A stretch of 64,000 nt of DNA from Pseudomonas sp. GM78 (lineage in GTDB: Bacteria; Pseudomonadota; Gammaproteobacteria; Pseudomonadales; Pseudomonadaceae): the NCBI RefSeq assembly GCF_000282475.1, contig NZ_AKJF01000212.1, positions 1 to 64,000 of the forward strand, read 5' to 3'. This document shows positions 39,006 through 48,922 of the stretch, one piece after another. The stretch's first letter is position 1. Each line of letters starts with the position of its first letter. The position numbers and the translations under genes were made by a program. The notes under the pieces were generated by a model. The model saw only the letters and a list, made by a program, of their open reading frames with translations. It was not told the DNA's origin and did no database searches.

Positions 39006-40289
39006 TTACTTCAGTGCTGCAAATGCGCGCTCGGCGGCATCCAGGGTCAGTTTCAGCTCGGCTTCGCCGTGGGCGATCGAGGTGAAACCGGCTTCGAAAG
39101 CGCTTGGCGCCAGGTAGACGCCACCTTCGAGCATCAGGTGGAAGAAGCGGCCGAACAAGGCGGCGTCACTGGCCATCACGTCATCGAAGGTCACGATATC
39201 GTCGGCGCCGCTGAAGTACAGGCCGAACATGCCACCGGCCTGCGTGGTCACGAACGGAATACCTGCCGCATCGGCACGCACTTGCAGGCCGTCAAGCAGG
39301 CGAGTGGTGTAGTCGGTCAGCTCGTCGTGGAAGCCCGGACGGCTGATCAGGCGCAAGGTGGTCAGGCCCGCCGCCATCGCCAGGGGGTTACCCGACAATG
39401 TACCGGCCTGGTAGACCGGACCCAGCGGGGCGATGCGCGACATGATTTCGCGTTTGCCGCCGAAGCAGCCCACCGGCATGCCGCCGCCAATGATCTTGCC
39501 GAAGGTGGTCAGGTCCGGTGTCACGCCGTAGTGAGCCTGGGCGCCGCCGAGGGCAACACGGAAACCGGTCATCACTTCGTCGAAAATCAGCACCACGCCA
39601 TGCTTGTCGCACAGGGTCCGCAGGCCTTCGAGGAAACCTGGGGCCGGCGGCACGCAGTTCATGTTGCCGGCGACCGGCTCGACGATGATGCACGCCACGT
39701 CCTGTCCGACTTCGGCAAGCATGGCCTCAACCGCATCAATGTCGTTGAACGGCAGGGTCAGCGTGTGTTTGGCGAACGCCGCCGGTACACCCGCCGAGCT
39801 CGGCACGCCTTGGGTCAGGGCGCCGGAGCCGGCCTTGACCAGCAGGCTGTCGGAGTGGCCGTGGTAGCAGCCTTCGAACTTGATGATGCTGTCGCGACCG
39901 GTGAAGCCACGGGCCAGGCGAATAGCGCTCATGGTCGCTTCGGTGCCGGAGCTGACCATGCGCACCATTTCCATCGACGGCACCAGCGAGCAGACCAGAT
40001 CCGCCATCTGGGTTTCCATCTCGGTCGGCGCGCCGTAGGACAAGCCATGTTCAAGCTGCTTGCGCACGGCGTCCAGGACGTCCGGGTGGCTGTGGCCGAG
40101 GATCATCGGGCCCCAGGAGCCGACGTAGTCCACATAGCGCTTGTCGTCTTCGTCGGTGACGTAGGCGCCTTCGGCGTGCTTGAAGAACAACGGCGTGCCG
40201 CCAACGCTCTTGAACGCACGGACCGGCGAGTTCACGCCACCGGGGATGTGTTTCTGGGCATTGGCAAACAGGGTTTCGGAACGAGACAT
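39006..40289 (-). CDS. hemL: Glutamate-1-semialdehyde 2,1-aminomutase
   Basis: 427 residues. A PLP enzyme that makes 5-aminolevulinate for haem synthesis by the C5 route. The PLP Lys lies in [19 protein letters not shown], with [12 protein letters not shown]-type motif [12 protein letters not shown] and [26 protein letters not shown] near the N-terminus. The stop is ten bases before a hairpin. It follows thiE after 15 bp. Confidence 0.97.
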   Translation of the reverse strand: MSRSETLFANAQKHIPGGVNSPVRAFKSVGGTPLFFKHAEGAYVTDEDDKRYVDYVGSWGPMILGHSHPDVLDAVRKQLEHGLSYGAPTEMETQMADLVCSLVPSMEMVRMVSSGTEATMSAIRLARGFTGRDSIIKFEGCYHGHSDSLLVKAGSGALTQGVPSSAGVPAAFAKHTLTLPFNDIDAVEAMLAEVGQDVACIIVEPVAGNMNCVPPAPGFLEGLRTLCDKHGVVLIFDEVMTGFRVALGGAQAHYGVTPDLTTFGKIIGGGMPVGCFGGKREIMSRIAPLGPVYQAGTLSGNPLAMAAGLTTLRLISRPGFHDELTDYTTRLLDGLQVRADAAGIPFVTTQAGGMFGLYFSGADDIVTFDDVMASDAALFGRFFHLMLEGGVYLAPSAFEAGFTSIAHGEAELKLTLDAAERAFAALK

Positions 40290-40304
40290 GATCGGGCTCT
40301 CAAA

Positions 40305-40928
40305 TCAGATTTTCAGTAATTCGTTAAAGGCGCGGGCGCGGCGGGTCACTTCAGCCGGGCTCTCGGCGCCAAACAGGCCATGCACCACGGCGAGCAGGTC
40401 GACCCCGTGGGCCACCAGGGGGGCGGCGTTGTCGAGGGTGATGCCGCCGATCGCGCAGATCGGCAGGTGCAGTTTGCTGCGGGCCTGGTCGAGCAGGTCG
40501 AGGCTGCAAGTCGGGGCGCCGGGCTTGGTGTTGGAATTGAAGAAGCGGCCAAACGCGACATAGCTGGCGCCTTCTTTGGCGGCCTGCTCGGCGAGTTCGA
40601 GTTGCGCGTGGCAGGTCGAACCGATGATCGCCTTGGAGCCGAGCAAAGCGCGGGCCGGAGTGAGCGGCCCGTCGGTCTGCCCCAGGTGTACGCCAACGTT
40701 CAGGCGTGCCGCCAGTTCGGCGTCGTCATTGATGATCAAGCGGGTCTTGTAGCGTTCGCACAGATCGCGCAGGGCCTCGGCCTCACGCAAACGACGGGCC
40801 TCATCGCTGCTCTTGTCGCGGTATTGCAGCAGGGTGACGCCGCCTTCCAGCGCCGCCTCCACGTACGAAAGAAATTTACCGGCCAGCAACTGGCTGTCGG
40901 TGATGGCGTACAGGCCACGTAGTTTCAT
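40305..40928 (-). CDS. thiE: Thiamine-phosphate synthase
   Basis: 207 residues from ATG 40928; a TTG codon directly before it is not needed. It joins HMP-PP and THZ-P. Motifs: [60 protein letters not shown] and [20 protein letters not shown]. It lies between thiD (32 bp) and hemL in a minus-strand run thiD-thiE-hemL. Confidence 0.95.
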   Translation of the reverse strand: MKLRGLYAITDSQLLAGKFLSYVEAALEGGVTLLQYRDKSSDEARRLREAEALRDLCERYKTRLIINDDAELAARLNVGVHLGQTDGPLTPARALLGSKAIIGSTCHAQLELAEQAAKEGASYVAFGRFFNSNTKPGAPTCSLDLLDQARSKLHLPICAIGGITLDNAAPLVAHGVDLLAVVHGLFGAESPAEVTRRARAFNELLKI

Positions 40929-40960
40929 CAAGCAAGCCTCACCGCAGTGCTAATAGAGAG

Positions 40961-41758
40961 TTACGAACAGAAGTCCAGTGGCAGGCGGCGTGGCACGAAC
41001 TGGCCTTTGCCCAACTGCTCCGCATCGCGCAGGGTGCGCCACGTGTAGTTAAGTGCAGTCTGTACGGCGCTGGCGAGGTTTTCACCTTGGGCCAGACGGC
41101 CGGCAAGCGCACTGGCCAGGGTGCAGCCAGAGCCGTGATAGCTGCCGGGCAGGCGTTGACAGGTGTAGGTTTCGCGCAAGCCGTCGCGGCTGTACAGGCG
41201 GTTGTGGATTTCGGTTTCGTCGCCATGGCCGCCGGTGATCAGCAGGTGTTTGACGAACGGCAGGAGTTTTTCAGCGCACTCGTCCGCGGTGCCTTCAGGC
41301 AGTTCGGCGAGGATACGGGCTTCGGGAAGGTTGGGGGTGGCGATGATCGAGAGCGGCAGCAGGCGTTCGCGCATGGCGTAGCCGACTTCGTCCTTGCCCA
41401 GGCGACCGCCACCGCCGGCGCGCAGCACCGGGTCGCAGACCACCGGCAAGTGCGGGTGCGCCGAAAGCAGTTCGACCACGGTGTCGACCATTTCCAGGGA
41501 GCCGAGCATGCCGAGCTTGACCGCCGCGACTTCGGAATCGTTGAGCACGGCATTGGCCTGGGCCAACACCCACTCACGGTCGAGGACGCGAAAGTCAGTG
41601 ACATTGACGGTGTCTTGCACGGTCAGGGCGGTGACGGCCGGAGCCGCATGGCAACCCTGAGCAAGCAAGGCTTCAATATCTGCCTGCAAGCCGGCGCCAC
41701 CACTTGGGTCGTGGCCGGAGAGACAGAGGACAACGGGGCGAGAGCTGTAGATATTCAT
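40961..41758 (-). CDS. thiD: Hydroxymethylpyrimidine/phosphomethylpyrimidine kinase
   Basis: 265 residues from ATG 41758. It phosphorylates HMP and HMP-P in thiamine synthesis. The ribokinase-type fold shows in LCLSGHDPSGGAGLQADIEALLAQG, VKLGMLGSLEMVD, VCDPVLRAGGGG and the C-terminal GSGCTLASALAGRLAQGE. Upstream in-frame ATGs lack a matching N-terminus. First gene of the thiD-thiE-hemL unit; no thiamine riboswitch was seen upstream. Confidence 0.95.
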   Translation of the reverse strand: MNIYSSRPVVLCLSGHDPSGGAGLQADIEALLAQGCHAAPAVTALTVQDTVNVTDFRVLDREWVLAQANAVLNDSEVAAVKLGMLGSLEMVDTVVELLSAHPHLPVVCDPVLRAGGGGRLGKDEVGYAMRERLLPLSIIATPNLPEARILAELPEGTADECAEKLLPFVKHLLITGGHGDETEIHNRLYSRDGLRETYTCQRLPGSYHGSGCTLASALAGRLAQGENLASAVQTALNYTWRTLRDAEQLGKGQFVPRRLPLDFCS

Positions 41759-41810
41759 GGTGCGCGAGCTTACCACCAAACATCTTTTTTCGAAGCCCGC
41801 TACGCGAAAG

Positions 41811-41843
41811 GCAAAAGATCGTCCGAAGGCGGTGATCTTTTGC
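41811..41843. other. Ten-bp perfect hairpin in the thiD-ladS spacer
   Basis: GCAAAAGATC (41811-41820) and GATCTTTTGC (41834-41843) pair exactly around GTCCGAAGGCGGT, followed by TCTTTTTC on the plus strand. The outer bases resemble the ends of the family A repeat (CAAAAGATCG), but the REP core is missing. It could be a relic of such a repeat or a terminator. The rest of this 298-bp spacer shows no gene. Confidence 0.6.
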
Positions 41844-42056
41844 TCTTTTTCATCAGGCAAACAGCTCTATCTCAATAATTACCGCTGGAACGCCCGTTCT
41901 AGAGCCTTTTCCGCAAAAATTTTGGTAGTGCTCATTAGCCATCAACGGCTATGCTAGAGTGGATCCAAACCAATAACAGCTATCACCGGTTTTACGTCTG
42001 CTCAAAAGGAATGGGGGGCTTCCTGACAGGACCGGACAGGCCACGCTGGGGCATAG

Positions 42057-44441
42057 ATGCGCTATTTGCTGATGTTTATGTTGTGTTTGCCCCTCTTGGC
42101 GAACGCCGTTGAGTTCAATGAACTCACCCAAAGCCTTCCCCTCGGGCGAAACCTGCAGGTGTTCGAAGACGCGGGCGGTCAGGCGACTGTCGCGGATATT
42201 CGTGCCCAGGCGGCGGCCGGCAACTTCAAGGCGCATGATAAAGCCACCCTCAACGCCGGTTATTCGCGCTCGGTGTTCTGGCTGAAAATCGATCTGCATT
42301 ACCGCCCTTCAAACCCGGCTGCACAACGGACCTGGTTGCTGGAGTTGGCTTACCCACCCCTCGATCACCTTGATCTGTACCTGCCCGATGCAAGCGGCAA
42401 CTATCAATTGGCCAGGCAAACCGGCGACGCCTTGCCGTTCGCCAGTCGCGAAATCCGCCAGAACAACTACCTGTTCACGCTCAATTTTACCCCTGGCCAA
42501 GAGCAAACCCTGTACCTGCGACTGCAAAGCCAGGGGTCGATCCAGGCGCCGGTTACGTTGTGGTCCAGTACGGCGTATCTCGAAGACCAACCGGTGCGCC
42601 TCTATGTCCTGGGGCTGATCTACGGTGTATTGCTGGGGATGCTGGTCTACAACCTGTTCATCTACCTCAGCGTGCGCGATACCAGCTATCTCTACTACAT
42701 CTTCTACATCGCCTCGTTCGGCTTGTATCAGCTGTCGGTGAACGGCGCTGCCGTGCAGTACTTCTGGCCGGACAATCCCTGGTGGGCCAACGCCTCGACG
42801 CCCTTTTTCATCGGTTGTGCAGGATTGTTCGGTAGCCAGTTCGCCCGCAGCTTCCTGCAGACCGCCACCCTCAGCCGCTGGATGGACCGCTTGCTGATGG
42901 CGTTGGTGGCATTCAGCGCGCTGGTGGTCGGGTTGTCGCTGATGACCAGCTATGCCCTGGCCTTGCGCCTGGCAACGACCCTGGCACTGACCTTCACGGT
43001 GGTGATCTTTGCTGCGGGAATTTTTGCCTGGCTGCGCGGGTTGCGGGTCGCGCGCTATTTCATCATTGCCTGGTCGGCGTTCCTGCTCGGCGGCATCATC
43101 AATACATTGATGGTGCTGGGCTACCTGCCGAATGTGTTCCTGACCATGTACTCCAGCCAGATTGGCTCGGCCATCGAAGTGGCGCTGCTGTCCATGGCCC
43201 TGGCCGACCGCATCAACGCCATGCGCGAACAGCAGGCGCAAACCCTGCTCGACGCCGGGCAAAAGCTTGAGGCGCTCAACCAGCAACTTGCACGCAGCAA
43301 CAAGCTCAAGGACGAATTCCTCGCCACCCTGACCCACGAATTGCGCACACCCATGAATGGCGTGATCGGTTCGCTGGAGCTGATGCAGACCGTCGAGATG
43401 GACCCCGAGCTGGAGCAGTATCAGCAAACGGCCGCGGGATCGGCGCGGGACATGATGCGCATGGTCAATGGCATTCTCACCCTGACTGAGCTGCAGGCAG
43501 GCAAGCTCAAGGCTTCCCCGGCCACCTTCAGCTTGCGCACCGTGGTGGAGGCATTGCGTGCCCAGTTCTACGGCAATGCGGCGAGCAAGTCGCTGGACTT
43601 CAAGGTCGACGTGGCACCGGGTGTGCCGGATCGCTTGCACGGCGACAGCGCCAAGTTGGCGCAATGCCTGGAGTGCCTGCTGGATAACGCCATCAAGTTC
43701 ACCCGGGTCGGCGGACTGGCGCTGCGGGTCACCGGGAAAACGGTCAATCCCGAGCGACTGGCGTTGTCCTTTGCGGTGATCGACACCGGTATCGGCTTCA
43801 CCGACCTTGGGGAGGCGACGATGTATCAGCGCTTCTTCCAGCTCGACGGTTCGATGACGCGCGAGTACGGCGGCCTGGGTGTCGGCCTGGCCATCTGCCG
43901 GCAACTGGTGGAACTGCTCGGCGGGCGCCTGACACACCGCTCCGAGCCCGGGCGTGGCAGCCGCTTCCAGCTTGATGTCGAGTTTGACATTGCGGCACCG
44001 CAGCGCACTGCCGCGCCGCTCGCGACGCAGGAATTGCCACGGCTGCGCTTGGCTCAGGATTGCAGCGTATTGCTGGTGGATGACAACAACGTCAATCAGT
44101 TGGTGATGCGCGGCATGTTGCTCAAGCTCGGGTTCCGCGTGCGCTCGGCCGACAGCGGCCAGGCCGCGCTCGATTTTTTACAGCGAGAAACCTTCGATGC
44201 GGTGCTGGTCGATTGTCAGTTGCAGGCCCTGGACGGCGTTTCCGTGTGCTGCCAGATCCGGGCGTTGCCCGGTTGCGCGCAAGTGCCGGTCTTCATGATC
44301 GCCCAGGGCACTGAACTGGAGCGTTGCCCGAGCGGCGCAATGATTGACCATTTGAGCAAACCGGTGAAATTCGAGGACTTGCAGGTCGCGCTTTATCGTC
44401 GAGTGCTGTGTTCCGAGAAGGGCGAAAGCGCCGACAGTTAG
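42057..44441 (+). CDS. ladS: LadS-type hybrid sensor histidine kinase (7TMR-DISM)
   Basis: 794 residues, matching P. aeruginosa LadS (795 as I recall). After a signal peptide (about 18 residues) comes a periplasmic 7TMR-DISMED2 domain to about 165, a seven-helix DISM membrane domain (about 180-390), a coiled coil, HisKA with His427 in TLTHELRTPMNG, HATPase_c with ECLLDNAIKFTR, and a C-terminal REC domain with Asp719 (LVDCQLQALDG). In P. aeruginosa LadS feeds phosphate to the GacS/GacA-Rsm pathway and controls biofilm versus virulence. The neighbours thiD and an acyl-CoA dehydrogenase are in the same order there, supporting orthology. Confidence 0.88.
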   Translation: MRYLLMFMLCLPLLANAVEFNELTQSLPLGRNLQVFEDAGGQATVADIRAQAAAGNFKAHDKATLNAGYSRSVFWLKIDLHYRPSNPAAQRTWLLELAYPPLDHLDLYLPDASGNYQLARQTGDALPFASREIRQNNYLFTLNFTPGQEQTLYLRLQSQGSIQAPVTLWSSTAYLEDQPVRLYVLGLIYGVLLGMLVYNLFIYLSVRDTSYLYYIFYIASFGLYQLSVNGAAVQYFWPDNPWWANASTPFFIGCAGLFGSQFARSFLQTATLSRWMDRLLMALVAFSALVVGLSLMTSYALALRLATTLALTFTVVIFAAGIFAWLRGLRVARYFIIAWSAFLLGGIINTLMVLGYLPNVFLTMYSSQIGSAIEVALLSMALADRINAMREQQAQTLLDAGQKLEALNQQLARSNKLKDEFLATLTHELRTPMNGVIGSLELMQTVEMDPELEQYQQTAAGSARDMMRMVNGILTLTELQAGKLKASPATFSLRTVVEALRAQFYGNAASKSLDFKVDVAPGVPDRLHGDSAKLAQCLECLLDNAIKFTRVGGLALRVTGKTVNPERLALSFAVIDTGIGFTDLGEATMYQRFFQLDGSMTREYGGLGVGLAICRQLVELLGGRLTHRSEPGRGSRFQLDVEFDIAAPQRTAAPLATQELPRLRLAQDCSVLLVDDNNVNQLVMRGMLLKLGFRVRSADSGQAALDFLQRETFDAVLVDCQLQALDGVSVCCQIRALPGCAQVPVFMIAQGTELERCPSGAMIDHLSKPVKFEDLQVALYRRVLCSEKGESADS

Positions 44442-44516
44442 GCAGATATGACACTTTGATCGGCCAGGGGGCGGTGCTTAACTGAAAATCCCTTGGCTGA
44501 GCAAAGGAGCCCCGTC

Positions 44517-46166
44517 ATGAACCTGCATCAGTTCGCCGAAACCCACGAAGTCACCAACCAGCCACCCTCGCTGGACGGCGCCAACCTATATCGCATCGAC
44601 TTGCCGCTGCAGGAGTGGGCGCGGCGTTTCGGGGGCGGTTGGGCCGAATCGCGAATCGATGCATACGGCGCTCTCGCCGGCGGACCGCTGATGGCGGCGG
44701 GGTTCCTGGCCAATCAGAACAAGCCGGTGTTCAGCAGTCATGACCGCTATGGGCATCGCATCGATCTGGTGGAATTTCACCCGGCCTATCATGAGCTGAT
44801 GCGCACGGCGATCGAGCATGGCCTGACCTCGTTGCCCTGGGCGCACCCGCAGTCCGGCGCGCATGTCGCCCGCGCCGCCATGACCTACCTGCATAGCCAG
44901 GCCGAAGCCGGCAGCGGTTGCCCGTTGACCATGACCTTCGCCAGCGTCCCGGCAATGCGCCTGCAACCGGACCTGGCGGACCAATGGCTGCCGAAGATCC
45001 TGGCCACCGAGTATGACCCGCGCAACGTCGGCATGGCCCACAAGGCCGGCGTCACGATCGGCATGGCCATGACCGAGAAGCAGGGCGGTACCGATGTCCG
45101 TGCCAACACCACCAAGGCTTATCCGGTGGGCGCCAGCGGTCCTGGCCAGACGTACGAACTGGTGGGGCACAAGTGGTTCTGTTCGGCGCCCATGTGCGAT
45201 GCCTTCCTGACCCTGGCGCAGACCGACAAGGGGCTGACCTGTTTCCTACTGCCGCGCCATCGCCCGGACGACACGCGCAATCAGTTCTACATCCAGCGCC
45301 TGAAAAACAAACTTGGCAACTGTTCCAACGCTTCCAGCGAAGTGGAGTTTCGCGGTGCCCTGGCGTGGATGGTCGGTGAGGAGGGGCGCGGTGTGCCGAC
45401 GATCATCGAGATGGTCGCCATGACCCGTTTCGATTGCATGGTCGGTTCCAGTTCGTTGATGCGCCAGGCACTGACCCAGGCCAGCCATCACTGCGCCCAC
45501 CGCCAGGTCGGCGGCAAGTTGCTCAGCGAACAGCCCCTGATGCAGAACGTGCTGGCGGACCTGGCGCTGGAGAGCGAAGCCGCCCTGGCCTTGAGCCTGC
45601 GCATGGGCCGGGCGCTCGATCATCTGGACGACTCACAGGAAGCCAAATTCGCCCGTCTGGTGACGGCGGTGGGCAAGTACTGGATCTGCAAACGCGCGCC
45701 GGCCATGATCAACGAAGCCGCCGAATGCATGGGCGGAGCGGGGTACGTGGAAGACAGCATCCTGCCGCGCCTGTACCGCGAGGCACCGGTGAACTCGACC
45801 TGGGAGGGCTCCGGCAACGTGCAATGCCTCGATGTGCTGCGCGCCCTGTCCAAGGAGCCGGGTGTGCTCGATGCGTTGTTCAACGAGTTAGGCGATGGTC
45901 ATGGCGACAAACGCCTGACCGCGCACATCAACCAATTGCAGGCGGCCTTCAAGGATACCGACGACATTCAATACCGTGCCCGGCAGTTGACCGAAGGCAT
46001 TGCCCTCGGGTTACAGGCGAAGCTATTGCTGGAGGCGGGGAATTCGGCGGTGAGTGACGGGTTTATCGCCAGTCGGCTTAGTGGTGGTGGTCGGGTGTAC
46101 GGTGCGTTGCCGGGAGGGGTGGATGTGGAAGCTATTGTCACCAGGTCCACCCCGCAAGGATTCTGA
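44517..46166 (+). CDS. AidB-like acyl-CoA dehydrogenase
   Basis: 549 residues from ATG 44517, with AAGGAG seven bases upstream. It aligns along its length with E. coli AidB: MTFASVPAMRLQPDL, IGMAMTEKQGGTDVRANTTKA, HKWFCSAPMCDAFLTLAQT, KNKLGNCSNASSEVEF and SIPL-type end ILPRLYREAPVNSTWEGSGNVQ (FAD and base regions). AidB belongs to the alkylation response in E. coli; here the gene is simply next to ladS, and true isovaleryl- or other acyl-CoA activity is unknown. Confidence 0.88.
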   Translation: MNLHQFAETHEVTNQPPSLDGANLYRIDLPLQEWARRFGGGWAESRIDAYGALAGGPLMAAGFLANQNKPVFSSHDRYGHRIDLVEFHPAYHELMRTAIEHGLTSLPWAHPQSGAHVARAAMTYLHSQAEAGSGCPLTMTFASVPAMRLQPDLADQWLPKILATEYDPRNVGMAHKAGVTIGMAMTEKQGGTDVRANTTKAYPVGASGPGQTYELVGHKWFCSAPMCDAFLTLAQTDKGLTCFLLPRHRPDDTRNQFYIQRLKNKLGNCSNASSEVEFRGALAWMVGEEGRGVPTIIEMVAMTRFDCMVGSSSLMRQALTQASHHCAHRQVGGKLLSEQPLMQNVLADLALESEAALALSLRMGRALDHLDDSQEAKFARLVTAVGKYWICKRAPAMINEAAECMGGAGYVEDSILPRLYREAPVNSTWEGSGNVQCLDVLRALSKEPGVLDALFNELGDGHGDKRLTAHINQLQAAFKDTDDIQYRARQLTEGIALGLQAKLLLEAGNSAVSDGFIASRLSGGGRVYGALPGGVDVEAIVTRSTPQGF

Positions 46167-46178
46167 ACACTGAAAAAA

Positions 46179-46272
46179 CCTGTGGGAGCCAGCCTGCTGG
46201 CGATAGCGCAATAACATTCACCCTGTCTGTTGGCTGATACACCGTTATCGCCAGCAGGCTGGCTCCCACAGG
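46179..46272. repeat. REP doublet (GCCAGCCTGCTGGC type)
   Basis: Perfect inverted arms 46179-46205 and 46246-46272 with core TGTGGGAGCCAGCCTGCTGG, separated by 40 bp. The same core type recurs at 58741 and 61843. It is located between the acyl-CoA dehydrogenase and amn. Confidence 0.9.
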
Positions 46273-46336
46273 GTTCCCGTGAAGCGACGATACAGGCAAG
46301 ATGAAGGCCTGCAAGTCAGAACACAGGATGCTGATC

Positions 46337-47800
46337 GTGACCGAAGCTTTTATTGTGGTTCAAACCGCCGAGCAAGCTGTAGACCGGCTTGCGCTCTTGC
46401 ACAATCGTGCAACCACCGCGCTGAGCCAGGCGCTCAAGCGTTATCTCAAGGATCGTGTCGAGCCGGACGCCGAGCAACGGGCGATGTTTCGTTATCCCGA
46501 ACTGCGTCTGACCTACCACTGCCAGGGCGAAGTCCCGCAGACCACGCGTGCCTACGCCAAGGTCCAGTTGCCGGGCACCTACAGCGTCACCGTCACCCAT
46601 CCCGCTGCTTTCCGTAAATACCTGCTGGAACAGCTCGTGCCGTTGATGCACGACTTCACCGTGACCGTAGAGGTCGGTGTCAGCCAGCAGAACATTCCTT
46701 ATCCGTACGTGGTCGAGCAAGGCGATGAGTTGGCCGGTTCCGGTGTCACCGCCGCCGTGCTGGCGCGGGTGTTCCCGAGTACCGATCTGTCGGCGGCGAC
46801 CGATGGCATTGCCGACGGCTTGTACGATTGGGAAAACACCGATCCGCTGCCCTTGGCGCTGTTCGATGCCGCCCGGGTGGATTTTTCCCTGCGCCGACTG
46901 GTGCATTACACCGGCAGCGACTGGCGGCATGTGCAGCCATGGATCCTGCTGACCAACTATCACCGTTACGTCGACCAGTTCATCGTCCATGGCCTGGAGC
47001 AATTGCGCAAAGACCCGCGCTTCGTGCGCATGGTACTGCCGGGCAATGTGATCATCGAAAAGAGCATGGATCACGGCGAAGCTTCGGCGATTGCCGCGGG
47101 TGTGGTCTGGCATCGCTACCAGATGCCGGCTTACCACCTGATCGCCACGGATGGTCATGGCGTGACCCTGGTCAATATCGGCGTCGGGCCGTCCAACGCC
47201 AAGAACATCACTGACCACCTGGCGGTGCTGCGTCCGCACTGCTGGCTGATGATCGGCCACTGCGGCGGGTTGCGCCAGTCGCAGACCATTGGCGACTACG
47301 TGCTGGCCCACGCCTACATGCGCCGTGACGGGATTCTCGACCGGGTGGTGCCGCCGAATATTCCGATTCCGGCCCTGGCCGAAGTGCAGTTGGCGCTTCA
47401 GCAGGCGGCGGCCAACATTACCGGCGAGAAGGGCGACGAGCTGAAAAAGCGCCTGCGCACCGGCACCGTACTGACTTACGACGACCGTAACTGGGAGCTG
47501 CGCTGGGCCCAGGAGCGCCCGCTGATCAACCTGTCCCGCGCCGTGGCGGTGGACATGGAAAGCGGCACGATCGCGGCCCAGGGTTACCGCTTGCGGGTGC
47601 CTTACGGCACGCTGCTCTGCGTGTCGGACAAGCCCCTGCACAGCGAGATCAAGTTGCCAGGTTCGGCCAACGCCTTCTATGAGCGCGCGGTCAGCCAGCA
47701 CTTGAAAATCGGTATCGAAGCCGTGGATCTGTTGCGCACCGAACTCAACTCGTTGCACTCGCGCAAACTGCGCAGCTTCGACGAGCCGCCGTTCCGCTGA
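46337..47800 (+). CDS. amn: AMP nucleosidase
   Basis: 487 residues from GTG 46337, near the length of E. coli Amn (484). AGGA at 46324-46327 is nine bases upstream. ATG 46301 would add 12 residues and is the alternative start. The enzyme splits AMP into adenine and ribose 5-phosphate. Key segments: VIIEKSMDHGEASAIAAG, TLVNIGVGPSNAKNITDHLA, LMIGHCGGLRQSQTIGDYV and AVDMESGTIAAQGYRLRVP, with the catalytic-type Asp of nucleoside phosphorylase folds in LLCVSDKPLHSE. Confidence 0.93.
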   Translation: MTEAFIVVQTAEQAVDRLALLHNRATTALSQALKRYLKDRVEPDAEQRAMFRYPELRLTYHCQGEVPQTTRAYAKVQLPGTYSVTVTHPAAFRKYLLEQLVPLMHDFTVTVEVGVSQQNIPYPYVVEQGDELAGSGVTAAVLARVFPSTDLSAATDGIADGLYDWENTDPLPLALFDAARVDFSLRRLVHYTGSDWRHVQPWILLTNYHRYVDQFIVHGLEQLRKDPRFVRMVLPGNVIIEKSMDHGEASAIAAGVVWHRYQMPAYHLIATDGHGVTLVNIGVGPSNAKNITDHLAVLRPHCWLMIGHCGGLRQSQTIGDYVLAHAYMRRDGILDRVVPPNIPIPALAEVQLALQQAAANITGEKGDELKKRLRTGTVLTYDDRNWELRWAQERPLINLSRAVAVDMESGTIAAQGYRLRVPYGTLLCVSDKPLHSEIKLPGSANAFYERAVSQHLKIGIEAVDLLRTELNSLHSRKLRSFDEPPFR

Positions 47801-47869
47801 TTTGGCGATGGTCATTTGACGGTCGGGCTACTAGCATTAGCAGCCCTGACCGTTAGATGTTCCTTCACC

Positions 47870-48505
47870 ATGTCCCGTCCACAACGTCCTGTTTCCCGTC
47901 GCCCTGGCGCAAAGCCATTCCCCGTAGCCCCGCGCCGTGTCGCCAAGGCGCCACCCGCTGCGCCCAAGCTGATCCTGTTCAACAAACCCTTTGATGTGCT
48001 GACGCAATTCAGCGACGCAGAAGGGCGCACGACCCTCAAGGACTACATCGATGTGCCGGGAATCTACCCCGCAGGACGGCTGGACCGCGACAGCGAAGGT
48101 CTGCTGCTGCTGACCAACGACGGCCAGCTCCAGGCGCGTATCGCCGACCCGAAACACAAGCTGGCCAAGACCTACTGGGTGCAGGTCGAAGGCGAGCCGA
48201 GCGCCGAGCAATTGCAGCGCTTGCGTGACGGTGTGGAATTGAACGATGGCATGACCCTGCCTGCCGAGGCGCGGCAACTGGAGGAGCCTGAGTTATGGCC
48301 GCGCAATCCGCCGGTACGTTTTCGCAAGAGCGTGCCGACCAGTTGGCTGGAACTGGTGATTCGCGAAGGCCGCAACCGGCAGGTGCGGCGCATGACGGCG
48401 GCGGTCGGGCTGCCGACGTTGCGGTTGGTGCGGGTCAGGATCGGTGACTGGTCGATCGAGGGGCTCGAGCAGGGCCAGTGGAAGGAAGTGCCGGCGCGTT
48501 TATAA
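47870..48505 (+). CDS. rluE: 23S rRNA pseudouridine synthase RluE-type
   Basis: 211 residues from ATG 47870. The N-terminal 30 residues are basic and proline-rich. The RsuA-family catalytic Asp is in [20 protein letters not shown], with [25 protein letters not shown] near the end. No S4 domain is present, which fits RluE (pseudouridine 2457) and not RluB/RsuA. Its TAA stop overlaps the stop of the convergent DUF2788 gene in TTATAA. Confidence 0.9.
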   Translation: MSRPQRPVSRRPGAKPFPVAPRRVAKAPPAAPKLILFNKPFDVLTQFSDAEGRTTLKDYIDVPGIYPAGRLDRDSEGLLLLTNDGQLQARIADPKHKLAKTYWVQVEGEPSAEQLQRLRDGVELNDGMTLPAEARQLEEPELWPRNPPVRFRKSVPTSWLELVIREGRNRQVRRMTAAVGLPTLRLVRVRIGDWSIEGLEQGQWKEVPARL

Positions 48506-48709
48506 GGTGCCGGATTCGATCAAGCCGATGACCACGCTTTTGATCACAAATGCAGCAACGCCAAGGCCCAGCACGAAAAACAGAATGAACGAGCCGAAGC
48601 GTCCGGCCTTGGATTTCTTCGCCAGATCCCAGACGATGAAACCCATGAAAATGATCAGGATGCTGACCAGGCCGGTCATCATCCACTCTTCGAAAACTGC
48701 TGGATCCAT
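48500..48709 (-). CDS. DUF2788 family small membrane protein
   Basis: 69 residues from ATG 48709, with GGAGAT about seven bases upstream. Two hydrophobic helices ([17 protein letters not shown] and [26 protein letters not shown]). The sequence fits the DUF2788 family. Function unknown. It ends in a stop codon shared in mirror image with rluE (TTATAA). Confidence 0.82.
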   Translation of the reverse strand: MDPAVFEEWMMTGLVSILIIFMGFIVWDLAKKSKAGRFGSFILFFVLGLGVAAFVIKSVVIGLIESGTL

Positions 48710-48823
48710 TGAACATCTCCGCGCGGGCGAGGCTAAAAGGGCGCGGCGAGTATACGCCAATGGTTATTGGCTGCGAGTTGACCTGCGGCAGTGTGTCGCA
48801 GCTATTCGTCGCCTGTGCGGGCC

Positions 48824-48917
48824 CCATCGCTGGCAAGCCAGCTCCCACAGGGTTTCGTGTCGGGCACAATATGGCGATCGACATAAAACCTTGTGGGAGC
48901 TGGCTTGCCAGCGATGG
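48824..48917. repeat. REP doublet (GCTGGCTTGCCAGC type)
   Basis: Inverted arms 48824-48851 and 48889-48917 share the core CGCTGGCAAGCCAGCTCCCA and its complement. The doublet separates the DUF2788 gene from the lrp-type regulator and ends a few bases before the latter's stop. Confidence 0.88.
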
Positions 48918-48922
48918 CGGTT

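Noticed and set aside
41759-42056. Thiamine pyrophosphate riboswitch before thiD
   Set aside because: No CTGAGA/ACCTGA-type core on the thiD strand; only a simple hairpin is present.
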